Source: DATATB01 sp036268995
GTDB taxonomy: Bacteria; Planctomycetota; Planctomycetia; Pirellulales; PNKZ01
Reading direction: 5' to 3'
NCBI GenBank assembly: GCA_036268995.1
Contig: DATATB010000032.1
Location: 1 to 46,930 of the forward strand
DNA length: 46,930 nucleotides
The first letter of the stretch is position 1; each line of letters opens with the position of its first letter. Position numbers and translations under genes: made by a program. The notes under the pieces were generated by a model, which made no database searches, had not been told where the DNA came from, and was given only the letters and a program-made list of their open reading frames with translations. This document shows positions 8,160 through 17,241 of this stretch, in pieces.

Positions 8160-8389
8160 GGCAGCGCAAGCCTGTGGGTGGGACACCGGTTAACTAGAGA
8201 CTCGGCGGGACAGCAATCCGACGACGGTGATCGTGGAGTTACAAAAGGGTCGGTTGCTGGACCGGACTGGTCAAACGGCAACCAGGCAAAAAACCCCAGT
8301 GAGGCCGGCTCAATTTGCCGGTCCTGACGGCTTGCGCAATCGAAACGGCGCCCATTCTGGTGGGCGGATCCGATCGCCAGGCGGTCGCT

Positions 8390-9859
8390 TTAATGCAGGG
8401 CGGGCACCGCGAACAGCGCGAACTCCAGCCCGACTTGCCGGCCGTTGACCGAGACGACGAGCCGGCGCTGCCCTTGGAGTCGGTCGCGGTTGACGATCAT
8501 CGAGTCTTTCAGCCGCATGGCGAGCGTCTGGGTCTCCTGCACGTCGCGCCAGGCCGAAGCGTCCTTGCGCACGACTTCGTAGAACACCCAGTCGGGAGAC
8601 GAAGGCAATGCCCGGATCGGGCGGTCGACCGTCGTCATGATCACGCCTTCGGCCCGGCGGGTGAACAGCAGCTCGACCTGCCGCGCGCTGCCCAGCTTCC
8701 AATCCAATTGCCCGCTGGCCAGCAGATCGCGGCACTGCTGCTGCGTCAGATCGCCCTTGTTGACGCCGATGAACCATTGCCAATTGGAATGGAACCACTG
8801 CGGCTCGAGCGATATGTGCATGCCCATGCCGTGGCCCACGAAGTAGCGCTGCTCGAACTCGTAGTCGCGAACGAAGTAGATGGCCTCCTCGATGCGCCGC
8901 TTGACGTCGGGAAAAATCACGGCCAGGTTGTCGTGGTCGTAAGGCAAAAACGGGTTGGACCGGCGAGCCTCGCTGAAAACCGACAACTGCCCCGCGATGC
9001 CGCACAGCTCGAGATACGCCGTCAGCGGCGTGACGCCCTGCGCCGCCACCAGCACCGACAGTCGGGCATGGGCCTGGTTGAGCTGCACGAGCATCATCAC
9101 GCGATCCAGGTCGCCTGGGTCGCGGCTATCCAGTCCGATGCCGCGATTGCTGATCTGCTGGCTGAGGACTTCGATTTTCTGGCCGATGACGTCGTGTACG
9201 GCACGGACGATATCGCGTCCCAGGCCGGGCCAGGCCCCGATGCACAGCATGGGCGGAATATAGTCGGGGTCGAGCTGCGGCGCGGCCTCGTTTTCGCTGG
9301 CCCGCTTGATCTGAGCAATGGGCAGCACGTCGTAGCCGGACAAGTCCTGCGTCGAAAGCAACAGCTGGACATTGAGCTCGCGGATCTGGATTTCCTGTTC
9401 GTCGCCGCCGCGCCCTTCTTCGTGGAGCGAGACGCTCGACTCGATGTAGCGCGTGTCGGTGCCCGCGGGTGAACTGGCCACGTTGGACCGGCCCAGCTTG
9501 AGGTTCGGAATTCCCAGGTACACGCGGACGACGGCGGCCTGGTCGAAGGCTTCGCTAAGGCTGGCCGAATTTCGATCAGGGGCGCCGGTGGCTCCCTTCA
9601 AGTCCAAGCGGTCAGGTTCTTGTCCGGTGCGCAGCGAGACCAGCGTGCCGTCGCGCATGCGGGCTTGCAGCGCGTGAACCTGAAACTGGTGATCGGCCAG
9701 CGCTTCGCGGCTGAATTCCAGCGTCTGCAGGCCGTAGTTGTAGGCATGGTCCCACTTTTCCGAAGTCTGAATGACTTCGGCCCAGTGGCGATCAGCAGCC
9801 TGGAAATGCTGCGGTAGAAGGAACAGTCCCTCATACCAATGCACGCGAGCGTTGCGCAT
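8390..9859 (-). CDS. tssK: Type VI secretion baseplate subunit TssK
   Basis: TssK is the trimeric baseplate component that joins the TssEFG wedge to the TssJLM membrane complex. The 489-residue protein opens with the diagnostic VHWYEGLFLLPQHFQAADRHW and continues with the family's FLPYDHDNLAVIFPDVKRRIEEAI and HISLEPQWF segments. It is slightly longer than the usual length of about 445 residues. It is transcribed away from the rest of the locus, and a TTGACG/GACAAT promoter with a 17-nt spacer stands 33-61 nt upstream of the ATG. It ends 230 nt before the start of the GGDEF gene. Confidence 0.95.
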   Translation of the reverse strand: MRNARVHWYEGLFLLPQHFQAADRHWAEVIQTSEKWDHAYNYGLQTLEFSREALADHQFQVHALQARMRDGTLVSLRTGQEPDRLDLKGATGAPDRNSASLSEAFDQAAVVRVYLGIPNLKLGRSNVASSPAGTDTRYIESSVSLHEEGRGGDEQEIQIRELNVQLLLSTQDLSGYDVLPIAQIKRASENEAAPQLDPDYIPPMLCIGAWPGLGRDIVRAVHDVIGQKIEVLSQQISNRGIGLDSRDPGDLDRVMMLVQLNQAHARLSVLVAAQGVTPLTAYLELCGIAGQLSVFSEARRSNPFLPYDHDNLAVIFPDVKRRIEEAIYFVRDYEFEQRYFVGHGMGMHISLEPQWFHSNWQWFIGVNKGDLTQQQCRDLLASGQLDWKLGSARQVELLFTRRAEGVIMTTVDRPIRALPSSPDWVFYEVVRKDASAWRDVQETQTLAMRLKDSMIVNRDRLQGQRRLVVSVNGRQVGLEFALFAVPALH

Positions 9860-9891
9860 GAGACGGTGCCTACCACCCGTGAAAAGCGTCC

Positions 9892-9920
9892 ATTGTCCAG
9901 AGCGCTATCAGAATCGTCAA
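9892..9920 (-). promoter_or_regulatory. Sigma70-type promoter for tssK
   Basis: Read on the minus strand, TTGACG (9920-9915) is separated by 17 nt from GACAAT (9897-9892). The ATG of tssK lies at 9859. The hexamers and spacing fit a housekeeping promoter. This is a pattern match only. Confidence 0.5.
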
Positions 9921-10007
9921 GCATGCGTGCTATGCTTCATCGACTTTCGGTTCGACGTTGGGCCATCGGCTGCTGGTGCCAAAGCGATCGGACCGCGGGT
10001 AATGCCA

Positions 10008-10035
10008 TTGATTCGCGCGCCCAACTCAATACAAT
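10008..10035 (+). promoter_or_regulatory. Sigma70-type promoter for the tssA operon
   Basis: TTGATT (10008-10013) and TACAAT (10030-10035) are separated by 16 nt, upstream of the tssA ATG at 10106. Together with the opposing tssK promoter it makes this a divergent regulatory region (9860-10105) from which the whole T6SS could be controlled. Confidence 0.45.
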
Positions 10036-10105
10036 CGGCCTACAACGGCCGGGGTGCCGGTGGCGCCGAATCACTTCCTTTCCCTTGGCTCCAGGTTTAG
10101 TCCGG

Positions 10106-11158
10106 ATGGCGGCGTTCGATATTACTGCCATGCTCGAGCCTCTGTCGGCCGAAGCGCCGTGTGGCCCCAATCTGGAATACGACGCCGAATTCGGCGCCAT
10201 GCAGCGATCCGGGCAGGGCAAGGCGGAACAGCAGTTCGGCGCGACGGTGGTGGCGGCCGAGGAGCCCAACTGGCGCGAGATGCAGGAACATGCCGTGGCG
10301 CTGATGGGGCGCACGAAGGATCTCCGCGTCGCCGTCGAGTTGGCCCGAGCTACGCTGAATACGACCGGCATTTCCGCTTTCTGTGAGGTGCTGTGGTTGC
10401 TGGCCGAATGGCTCGATCGCTATTGGGAGGCGCTACATCCGCAGCTCGATCCCGAAGACGGCAATGATCCGGCACTGCGGGTCAATACGCTGGCGGCGCT
10501 GGCGGACCCCGCCGCCACGCTGAACTCTTTGCTGCGATCACCGCTAGTAAGTTCGCGTGCTCACGGGCGGTTTTCGCTGCGCGACATCATGATTGCCGAG
10601 GGGGACACTCCGGCCCCGGCGGGGATGCCCAGCCCCCCCACCACCGCCGCCATCGAGGCGGCGTTTACGGATGGCGATCTGCCGGAACTGCAGCAGCTAG
10701 CCGAACGCGTGCAGGGTGGGATCGCTGCAGCCCGGCAAATGATGACATCGTTCAATGAACAGACCGGGGCCGCCGATGGCATTCAATTAAGCGCCCTCAT
10801 CGAGCCGATGGTGCGGATTGAAGGGGTGTTAGCCCAGCAGTTATTGCGGCTTGGCGTGACGACCGGTTCTGATGGTGGCGAAGCGGTGGGTGGGGAAGCC
10901 GGCGCGCCGGGGGCCAAGGCTGCCCCGGCCGATGGCGAAATCAATTCGCGCGAAGACGTGGTGCGAATGCTCGACCGGATTTGCCTGTATTACGCGCGCT
11001 GCGAACCGTCCAGCCCGATTCCCTTACTGCTGCGGCGAGCCAAACGTCTCACGTCGGCCAGCTTCATGGAAATCTTGCGCGATTTGGCGCCGGCAGGGAT
11101 CGATCAGGCCGAAACGATCGGCGGGCCTGGCGGTGCCGAAAGCGGAGAGCAGGCCTAG
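10106..11158 (+). CDS. tssA: Type VI secretion protein TssA (ImpA domain)
   Basis: TssA acts in baseplate priming or at the sheath cap during tail assembly. The 350-residue product starts with the ImpA N-terminal domain (PLSAEAPCGPNLEYDAEF, then EPNWREMQEHAVALMGRTKDLR, AFCEVLWLLAEWLDRYWEALHPQLDP). It ends with the short C-terminal type (SREDVVRMLDRICLYYARCEPSSPIPLLLRRAKRL). A Gly/Ala-rich linker lies at about residues 255-275. The open frame reaches back to 9839, but ATG 10106 matches the domain start. It heads the plus-strand T6SS operon and is followed by tssB after 125 nt. Confidence 0.93.
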   Translation: MAAFDITAMLEPLSAEAPCGPNLEYDAEFGAMQRSGQGKAEQQFGATVVAAEEPNWREMQEHAVALMGRTKDLRVAVELARATLNTTGISAFCEVLWLLAEWLDRYWEALHPQLDPEDGNDPALRVNTLAALADPAATLNSLLRSPLVSSRAHGRFSLRDIMIAEGDTPAPAGMPSPPTTAAIEAAFTDGDLPELQQLAERVQGGIAAARQMMTSFNEQTGAADGIQLSALIEPMVRIEGVLAQQLLRLGVTTGSDGGEAVGGEAGAPGAKAAPADGEINSREDVVRMLDRICLYYARCEPSSPIPLLLRRAKRLTSASFMEILRDLAPAGIDQAETIGGPGGAESGEQA

Positions 11159-11283
11159 CCGTTTAAAATTTTCGCTCGGCGGCCCCTCGGCTGGGCAGGT
11201 CGACGACCTAGGATTATGATACCGGCCTGACGCTGAGCGGCTGGTCGGAACGTGCATTTGTCTTCTAACAAACGGAGGGTCTC

Positions 11284-11796
11284 GTGGCTAAACAGAGCAG
11301 CCAAAAATTCATTGCCCGAAATCGCGCGCCGCGAGTCCAAATCGAATACGACGTGGAGGTTTACGGCGCCGAGAAGAAGGTGCAGCTCCCGTTCGTGATG
11401 GGCATCATGGCGGACCTGTCGGGCTCGCCGGCCGAAGCCCTGCCGGCGGTGGCCGACCGCAAGTTTCTCGAAATCGACGTCGACAACTTCGACGAGCGGC
11501 TCAAGGCCATGAAGCCGCGCGTCGCCTTCCAGGTGCCCAACACGCTGACGGGCGAGGGAAACCTGAGCCTGGACGTGACGTTTGAAAGCATGGACGACTT
11601 TTCTCCCGGTGCCATCGCACGCAAGGTCGAGCCGTTGGCCAAGCTGCTCGAGGCCCGCACTCAACTATCGAACTTGTTGAGCTATATGGACGGCAAGTCC
11701 GGAGCGGAAGAGTTGATGGCAAAGATCATGAATGACCCTGCACTGCTCCAGGCCTTGGCTTCGGCACCCAAGCCTGATGCGGGCGAAACCAATTAG
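11284..11796 (+). CDS. tssB: Type VI secretion contractile sheath small subunit TssB (VipA)
   Basis: TssB pairs with TssC to build the contractile sheath. The 170-residue protein has the typical opening QKFIARNRAPRVQIEYDVEVYGAEKKVQLPFVMGIMADLSG and the DNFDERLKAMKPRVAFQVPNTL segment. The start is GTG 11284, with GGAGGG about 5 nt upstream. It is followed by tssC after 10 nt, the usual coupled pair. Confidence 0.97.
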   Translation: MAKQSSQKFIARNRAPRVQIEYDVEVYGAEKKVQLPFVMGIMADLSGSPAEALPAVADRKFLEIDVDNFDERLKAMKPRVAFQVPNTLTGEGNLSLDVTFESMDDFSPGAIARKVEPLAKLLEARTQLSNLLSYMDGKSGAEELMAKIMNDPALLQALASAPKPDAGETN

Positions 11797-11806
11797 GAGG
11801 CGAACC

Positions 11807-13300
11807 ATGGCTGAAGCAGAAGGCGTCCAATCACAGCCCGAAGGGGCAACCGTAGAGATGGGCGATTTCAGCGCCCTGCTGAAAAAGGAATTCAAGCCCA
11901 AGACGGATCAGGCCCAGGCGGCTGTCGAATCGGCGGTCAAAACGCTGGCCGAGTTCGTGCTGAAAGATACGGCCGTCATCTCCGACGATGCCATCAAGTC
12001 GATCGGAGCCACGATCGCCGCCATTGATCGCAAGCTCACTGAGCAGATCAATCTGGTTTTGCACCATCCCGACTACCAAAAGTTGGAAGGCGCCTGGCGC
12101 GGCCTGCACCACCTGGTCACGCACACCGAAACCGACGAAATGCTCAAGCTTCGCGTCTTGAACATCTCGAAGAAGGATCTCGGCAAGACGATCAAGAAGT
12201 TCAAGGGCACGGCCTGGGACCAAAGCCCGCTGTTTAAGAAGATGTACGAGGAGGAGTTCGGGCAGTTCGGCGGCGAGCCCTACGGCTGCCTGGTGGGCGA
12301 CTACCATTTCGACCACAGCCCGCCCGACGTGGAACTGCTGTCGGGCATGGCCCAAATCTCTGCTGCGGCGCATGCGCCGTTCATCACCGGCGCCGAGCCG
12401 ACGCTGATGCAGATGGAGTCGTGGCGCGAGCTGGCCAACCCGCGCGATCTGACCAAGATCTTCGGCACGGCCGAGTACGCGGCCTGGCGCTCGCTGCGTG
12501 AATCGGAAGACTCGCGCTACATCGGCCTGTGCATGCCACGGTTTCTGTCGCGGCTGCCCTACGGTGCCAAGACCAATCCGGTCGAGGACTTCGAATTCGA
12601 AGAAGAGACCGGCGCTGCCGACCACAGCAAGTACACCTGGGCCAATTCGGCCTATGCCATGGCCACGAACATCAATCAGTCGTTCAAGGCCTTCGGCTGG
12701 TGTTCGCGCATTCGCGGCATCGAGTCGGGCGGCGCGGTCGAAGGGCTGCCCTGCCATACGTTCCCCACCGACGACGGCGGCGTGGACATGAAGTGCCCCG
12801 TGGAAATCGCCATCAGCGATCGCCGCGAGGCCGAATTGGCCAAGAACGGCTTTATGCCGCTGGTACACCGCAAGAACTCGGATTTCGCCGCGTTCATCGG
12901 CGCGCAATCCTTGCAAAAGCCGGCGCAATACGACGATGCCGATGCCACGTCCAATGCTAACCTGGCGGCACGGCTGCCCTATTTGTTTGCCACTTGCCGC
13001 TTCGCGCACTATCTCAAGTGCATCGTCCGCGACAAGATCGGCTCGTTCAAGGAGCGCGACGACGTGCAGAAGTATCTGCAGAAATGGATTCTGCAGTTCG
13101 TCGACGGCAACCCGGGCAATTCCAGCGAAACGACCAAGGCCCAAAAGCCCTTGGCCGCCGCGGAAGTGGTGGTCGAGGAGGTCGAAGGCAACCCGGGCTA
13201 TTACAGCTCGAAGTTCTACCTCCGCCCGCATTACCAATTGGAAGGTTTGACCGTATCGCTACGGCTGGTTTCGAAGTTGCCTTCGCAAAAGGGCGGCTAA
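11807..13300 (+). CDS. tssC: Type VI secretion contractile sheath large subunit TssC (VipB)
   Basis: The 497-residue TssC forms the outer sheath with TssB and carries the site that ClpV recognises for recycling. Family hallmarks are LEGAWRGLHHLVTHTETDEMLKLRVLNISKKDL, the GCLVGDYHFDHSPPDVELLSGMAQISAAAHAPF block and ENPGYYSSKFYLRPHYQLEGL-type C-terminal residues. ATG 11807 is preceded by AGGAGG at 11795-11800. Upstream in-frame codons inside tssB are ignored. It is highly conserved and complete. Confidence 0.97.
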   Translation: MAEAEGVQSQPEGATVEMGDFSALLKKEFKPKTDQAQAAVESAVKTLAEFVLKDTAVISDDAIKSIGATIAAIDRKLTEQINLVLHHPDYQKLEGAWRGLHHLVTHTETDEMLKLRVLNISKKDLGKTIKKFKGTAWDQSPLFKKMYEEEFGQFGGEPYGCLVGDYHFDHSPPDVELLSGMAQISAAAHAPFITGAEPTLMQMESWRELANPRDLTKIFGTAEYAAWRSLRESEDSRYIGLCMPRFLSRLPYGAKTNPVEDFEFEEETGAADHSKYTWANSAYAMATNINQSFKAFGWCSRIRGIESGGAVEGLPCHTFPTDDGGVDMKCPVEIAISDRREAELAKNGFMPLVHRKNSDFAAFIGAQSLQKPAQYDDADATSNANLAARLPYLFATCRFAHYLKCIVRDKIGSFKERDDVQKYLQKWILQFVDGNPGNSSETTKAQKPLAAAEVVVEEVEGNPGYYSSKFYLRPHYQLEGLTVSLRLVSKLPSQKGG

Positions 13301-13371
13301 CGCCGGCATGCTTGATCGAAGCTTGATATTCCGTCTCGAAAAGCAAACTCGAAATTGAAAGGATCGCTCCT

Positions 13372-13869
13372 ATGGCAATGGACATGTTTCTCTACTTTTC
13401 GGATGCCACCCTAGCCGGCGAAACCCAGGACAAGACCTACAGCGCCAATAAAGCGATGGACATCTTGGCCTGGAGCTGGGGCATGTCCAACAGCGGCACC
13501 TCGCACATGGGCGGCGGCGCCGGCTCCGGCAAGGTGAACGTCCAGGATCTGTCGTACACGAAGTACATCGACAAGTGCAGCCCGAACTTGATGTCCTATT
13601 GCTGCAACGGCACGCACGTCAGCACGGCAACGCTCGTCATGCGCAAAGCCGGCGGCACGGCGCTCGTCTACCTGACCATCACCATGACCGAAGTGATCAT
13701 CACGTCGGTCAGCACCGGTGGATCCGGTGGCGAAGATCGTCTGACTGAAAACATCACGCTCAATTTCAGCCAGGTGAAGGTCAGCTACCAGCCGCAGAAG
13801 AAGGACGGAACCGCCGATGGCGGCACCGTCGATATGACTTGGGACATTGCCACCAATGCCGCCGATTAA
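13372..13869 (+). CDS. hcp: Type VI secretion tube protein Hcp (TssD)
   Basis: Hcp hexamers stack to form the inner tube and can carry small effectors. The 165-residue product has the Hcp beta-barrel pattern: MAMDMFLYF at the start, DKTYSANKAMDILAWSWGMSNSG, the VQDLSYTKYIDKCSPNLM segment, VYLTITMTEVIITSV, and ENITLNFSQVKVSYQPQ. AAAGGA sits 8 nt upstream of ATG 13372. A strong hairpin lies 82 nt after the stop and before tagJ, suggesting separate control of hcp mRNA abundance. Gly/Ser-rich loops (HMGGGAGSGK, STGGSGGED) interrupt the barrel. Confidence 0.96.
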   Translation: MAMDMFLYFSDATLAGETQDKTYSANKAMDILAWSWGMSNSGTSHMGGGAGSGKVNVQDLSYTKYIDKCSPNLMSYCCNGTHVSTATLVMRKAGGTALVYLTITMTEVIITSVSTGGSGGEDRLTENITLNFSQVKVSYQPQKKDGTADGGTVDMTWDIATNAAD

Positions 13870-13951
13870 CCAATCGGCAGTTTAGCAAACTTGCGGATGA
13901 GCGATTTCGCCCCCGGCGGGGCGAAGCGTGAACCTCGTCAATACGCCGGAG

Positions 13952-13985
13952 AGCGTCGCACGATCGTACCAGATCGTGCGACGCT
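13952..13985 (+). terminator. 14-bp perfect hairpin after hcp (attenuator or mRNA stabiliser)
   Basis: Arms 13952-13965 and 13972-13985 are perfectly complementary over 14 bp (core GTCGCACGATC) with a 6-nt loop GTACCA. The hairpin lies in the 179-nt gap between hcp and tagJ. No U-tract follows at once (AGTCCGTCG), so partial termination or protection from 3' exonucleases is more likely than full termination, because tagJ to clpV continue in the same direction. Confidence 0.6.
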
Positions 13986-14048
13986 AGTCCGTCGCGCGCT
14001 CTGCTTTTCGATTTTCTGCTGTCGGACGCCCTTTTGCGGAGCCTGTCC

Positions 14049-14867
14049 ATGTCGGCTGAACAGTCCTTGCGCGATGGCGACCTGGCAGCCACGCTCGCCC
14101 AGCTCAAACTTCGGGTCCGCGACAATCCTGCCGACGCGAAGCATCGCGTGTTTCTCTTCCAGTTGCAGGCCGTCTTGGGCGACTGGCAGCGGGCGCTCGA
14201 CCAGTTGAACGTGCTGAGCGAACTCGATGCGCTGGCCCTGCCCATGGTGCAGACCTACCGCGAGGTCATCCAGTGCGAACTACTACGGGCTGAAATCTTC
14301 GCCGGCAACAAGTCGCCGCTGCTGCTGGGCGAGCCGGAACCCTGGATCGCTTGGCTGCTGCAATCGCTGCAGGCGGGAGCCCAAGGCAAACGTGAGCAAG
14401 CGGCCGAATTGCGCGAGCGCGCTTTCGACGCGGCCGAAGCCAGCACCGGCAGTGTCAACGACCAGCCGTTTCAGTGGCTGGCCGACGCCGACAGCCGGCT
14501 GGGCCCGGTGCTGGAAGTCATGATGAACGGCCGCTACTACTGGGTGCCCTTCACCCGGATTTCGAAAATCGACATCGAAAAGCCCGCCGATCTGCGCGAC
14601 GTCGTGTGGATGCCCGCCCAGTTCACCTGGAGCACGGGCGGCGAAACCGTGGGCTTTATTCCGACTCGATACCCGGGCTCGGAAGCGTGTGAGGACAATG
14701 CCGTTCGCCTGGGGCGCAAGACGATCTGGCAAGGCGAAGAGGGCGAGTATCTCGGCTTGGGTCAGCGCGTTCTGGCGTCCGATGAAGCCGAGTATTCGCT
14801 GATGGATGTGCGCGAGATCCGATTCGATTGCGATCCGCCCAGCGAGGCGGAGACCGCCGATGGCTGA
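14049..14867 (+). CDS. tagJ: Type VI secretion accessory protein TagJ/ImpE
   Basis: TagJ (ImpE/SciE family) is an accessory protein known to bind the sheath protein TssB and to influence ClpV-driven disassembly. The 272-residue product has N-terminal TPR-like repeats (EQSLRDGDLAATLAQLKLRVRDNPADAKHRVFLFQLQAVLGDWQRAL) and the family's C-terminal part (NGRYYWVPFTRISKIDIEKPADLRDVVWMPAQFTWSTGGETVGFIPTRYPGSE). ATG 14049 has GCGGAG about 8 nt upstream; an in-frame TTG at 14034 is the alternative. Its 3' end overlaps tssE by 8 nt. Confidence 0.9.
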   Translation: MSAEQSLRDGDLAATLAQLKLRVRDNPADAKHRVFLFQLQAVLGDWQRALDQLNVLSELDALALPMVQTYREVIQCELLRAEIFAGNKSPLLLGEPEPWIAWLLQSLQAGAQGKREQAAELRERAFDAAEASTGSVNDQPFQWLADADSRLGPVLEVMMNGRYYWVPFTRISKIDIEKPADLRDVVWMPAQFTWSTGGETVGFIPTRYPGSEACEDNAVRLGRKTIWQGEEGEYLGLGQRVLASDEAEYSLMDVREIRFDCDPPSEAETADG

Positions 14868-15360
14868 GCTATTGCCTGCGGAGAAACTGCAACCCTCGCT
14901 GTTGGACCGCCTGACCGACGACGAGCCGGCCAGTTCGCAGGAATCGCGCAGCCAGCGAGTGTTGTCGGTGGCCAGGCTGCACCAGGCCGTTCGCCGCGAC
15001 CTGGCCTGGCTCTTGAACACGACCAGCCTGTCGGTCAGCCAGCCGCTCGATGCCTATCCACTCGTGGCGCAGTCGGTGGTGAACTTCGGCGGACCCGACC
15101 TGACCGGCGTCACGCTCGCTTCGCTCGACTTGCCGGAGCTGGAACGCTTGCTGCGGCAGGCCATTTGGAATTTCGAGCCGCGGCTGCTGCGGCACTCGGT
15201 GAAAGTCAGCGTGTCGGCCACGTCGGAGATGACCCGCAAAGCGCTGATCTTTTACGTCGAAGGCGAACTGTGGGCGCAGCCGGTGCCGCAGCGGTTGTTC
15301 CTGAAGACCGAGATCGACTTGGAGACCGGCAACGTCACCATGATCGACGCCGGGGGGTGA
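14860..15360 (+). CDS. tssE: Type VI secretion baseplate protein TssE (gp25-like)
   Basis: TssE is the gp25-like baseplate wedge protein that starts sheath polymerisation. The 166-residue protein has LLDRLTDDEP near the start, VLSVARLHQAVRRDLAWLLNTT, the VVNFGGPDLTG turn and the LERLLRQAIWNFEPRLL helix typical of gp25 proteins. ATG 14860 overlaps the tagJ stop by 8 nt, and tssF starts 3 nt after the TGA, so translation is probably coupled through all three. Confidence 0.93.
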   Translation: MAELLPAEKLQPSLLDRLTDDEPASSQESRSQRVLSVARLHQAVRRDLAWLLNTTSLSVSQPLDAYPLVAQSVVNFGGPDLTGVTLASLDLPELERLLRQAIWNFEPRLLRHSVKVSVSATSEMTRKALIFYVEGELWAQPVPQRLFLKTEIDLETGNVTMIDAGG

Positions 15361-15363
15361 TGC

Positions 15364-17241
15364 ATGGACCCGCGCCTGCTTAAGTACTACAACCGCGAAC
15401 TGCAGCACGTGCGGGACGTGGGCGCCGAGTTTGCCAAGGAGTTTCCCAAGATCGCCGGCCGCTTGGGGCTCGACGGCTTCGAGTGCGCCGATCCGTATGT
15501 CGAGCGGCTGTTCGAGGGCTTCGCGTTTCTGGCGGCGCGGGTCCAATTGAAGCTCGACGCGCAGTTCCCGCGCTTCACCCAGCATTTGCTGGAGATGATC
15601 TACCCGCACTACCTGGCCCCGACTCCGTCGATGGCCGTCGTGCAGATTCATCCCGATTTGAACGAAGGCGGTTTGAACACCGGCTTTCGCGTCCCGCGCG
15701 CCAGCGCCCTGCGCAGCCGCGTGGGCAAGGGCGACCAGCCCGCCTGCGAGTATCGCACGAGCCAGGACGTCACGCTCTGGCCCTTGCAGTTGACCGAGAC
15801 CGAGTACTTTACCCGCGATGCCAAGGGCATCGAGATCCCGCGCGTGGCGGGCGTCAAGGCCGGGCTGCGGCTGCGGCTGCGGTCCACGGCCGGCCTGACG
15901 TTCGACAAGCTCTCGCTCGAAGAGCTGCCGATTTTTCTCCGCGGCGGCGATCAGAAGGCGATGCGACTGTACGAGCAATTGCTGGGCAATGCCTTGGCCG
16001 TCGTGGTGCGGCCGGCCGTCTCGCCGCTGCCGTGGCAGGACGTGTTGCCGGCCACCAGCATCGGACAACTGGGCTTCGCCAACGACGAGTCGCTGCTGGC
16101 CTACGGCCATCGCTCGTTCCAGGGCTACCGCTTGCTGCACGAATACTTCGCCCTGCCCGAACGGTTCATGTTCGTCAACTTTACCGGGCTGGCTCCGGCA
16201 GTGCGGCGCTCGGCGTACAACGAGCTGGACGTGATCGTGCTGCTGGATCGCGTGGATCGCATGCTGGAAAACGTGATCACGCCGGACGATTTCGGCTTGT
16301 TTTCCACGCCGGCGATCAACTTGTTTCCGAAGCGGGCCGATCGCGTACACCTGACTAACGAGAGTTCGGACTACCACGTCGTGCCCGACCGCACCCGGCC
16401 GCTGGACTTCGAGGTCTGGAGCGTCACCGAGGTGGTCGGCTACGGCGCGACGTCCGACGTCGAGCGGCAGTTTCTGCCGTTTTATGGGGTCAACGACGCC
16501 GTGCGTCACGGCGAAGGCCGGGCGTATTTCACCCTGGAGCGCACGCCGCGGCTGCTGTCGGGCAAGCAGCGCCGCACCGGGCCGCGCTCGAGCTACGTGG
16601 GCAGCGAAGTTTACATCTCGCTGGTCGACGAGACCGAGCACGGCTATCAACACGACCTGCGACAGTTGGGCATCATGACGCTATGCACCAACCGCGATCT
16701 CCCGCTGGAAATGCCGCTGGGGCTGGCGACCGGCGACTTTCAACTCACGCAGGGCGGCCCCGTGGTCAAGGTCCGCTGCCTGGCCGGCCCCAGCCGGCCC
16801 AAACCGCCCCTGGCCTATGGATCGGGCGACTTGAGCTGGCGGGCCATCAGCCACCTGACGCTCAATTATCTGTCGCTGGTCGACAATGACGACAAGCAAG
16901 GCGCGGGCGCGCTGCGCGACCTGCTGGCGCTGTACGGCGAAGCCGGCGATGCGACCACGCGCAAGCAGATCGAAGGGTTGCGGCAAGTCAGCGCCAAGCC
17001 GATTACGCGGCGCGTGCCGCTGGGCGGACCGATCAGCTTCGCCCGCGGACTGGAGATCACCACCACGTTGGACGAGTCGGCTTTCGAAGGCAGCGGAGTT
17101 TTTCTGCTGGGGGCCGTGCTCGAGCAGTTTTTTGCCCAATTTGCGTCAATCAATTCGTTCACGGAAACGCTCGTGAAATCAGTTGAACGCGGGGAAGTGA
17201 TGCGATGGCCGGCGAGGATCGGACGGCGCCACCGGCTCTAG
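15364..17241 (+). CDS. tssF: Type VI secretion baseplate subunit TssF (VasA)
   Basis: TssF forms the baseplate wedge with TssE, TssG and TssK. The 625-residue protein opens with the family signature MDPRLLKYYNRELQHVRDVGAEFAKEFPKIAGRLGL and contains DPYVERLFEGFAFLAARVQLKLD and LLEMIYPHYLAP. It later holds a FSTPAINLFPKRADR block and ends with GVFLLGAVLEQFFAQFASINSF. Length is normal. Its last 37 nt overlap tssG. Confidence 0.96.
   Translation: MDPRLLKYYNRELQHVRDVGAEFAKEFPKIAGRLGLDGFECADPYVERLFEGFAFLAARVQLKLDAQFPRFTQHLLEMIYPHYLAPTPSMAVVQIHPDLNEGGLNTGFRVPRASALRSRVGKGDQPACEYRTSQDVTLWPLQLTETEYFTRDAKGIEIPRVAGVKAGLRLRLRSTAGLTFDKLSLEELPIFLRGGDQKAMRLYEQLLGNALAVVVRPAVSPLPWQDVLPATSIGQLGFANDESLLAYGHRSFQGYRLLHEYFALPERFMFVNFTGLAPAVRRSAYNELDVIVLLDRVDRMLENVITPDDFGLFSTPAINLFPKRADRVHLTNESSDYHVVPDRTRPLDFEVWSVTEVVGYGATSDVERQFLPFYGVNDAVRHGEGRAYFTLERTPRLLSGKQRRTGPRSSYVGSEVYISLVDETEHGYQHDLRQLGIMTLCTNRDLPLEMPLGLATGDFQLTQGGPVVKVRCLAGPSRPKPPLAYGSGDLSWRAISHLTLNYLSLVDNDDKQGAGALRDLLALYGEAGDATTRKQIEGLRQVSAKPITRRVPLGGPISFARGLEITTTLDESAFEGSGVFLLGAVLEQFFAQFASINSFTETLVKSVERGEVMRWPARIGRRHRL

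Noticed and set aside
14869..16653. 594-residue minus frame across tssE and tssF
   Set aside because: Antisense to two clear T6SS genes with conserved motifs; its composition is typical of a shadow frame.
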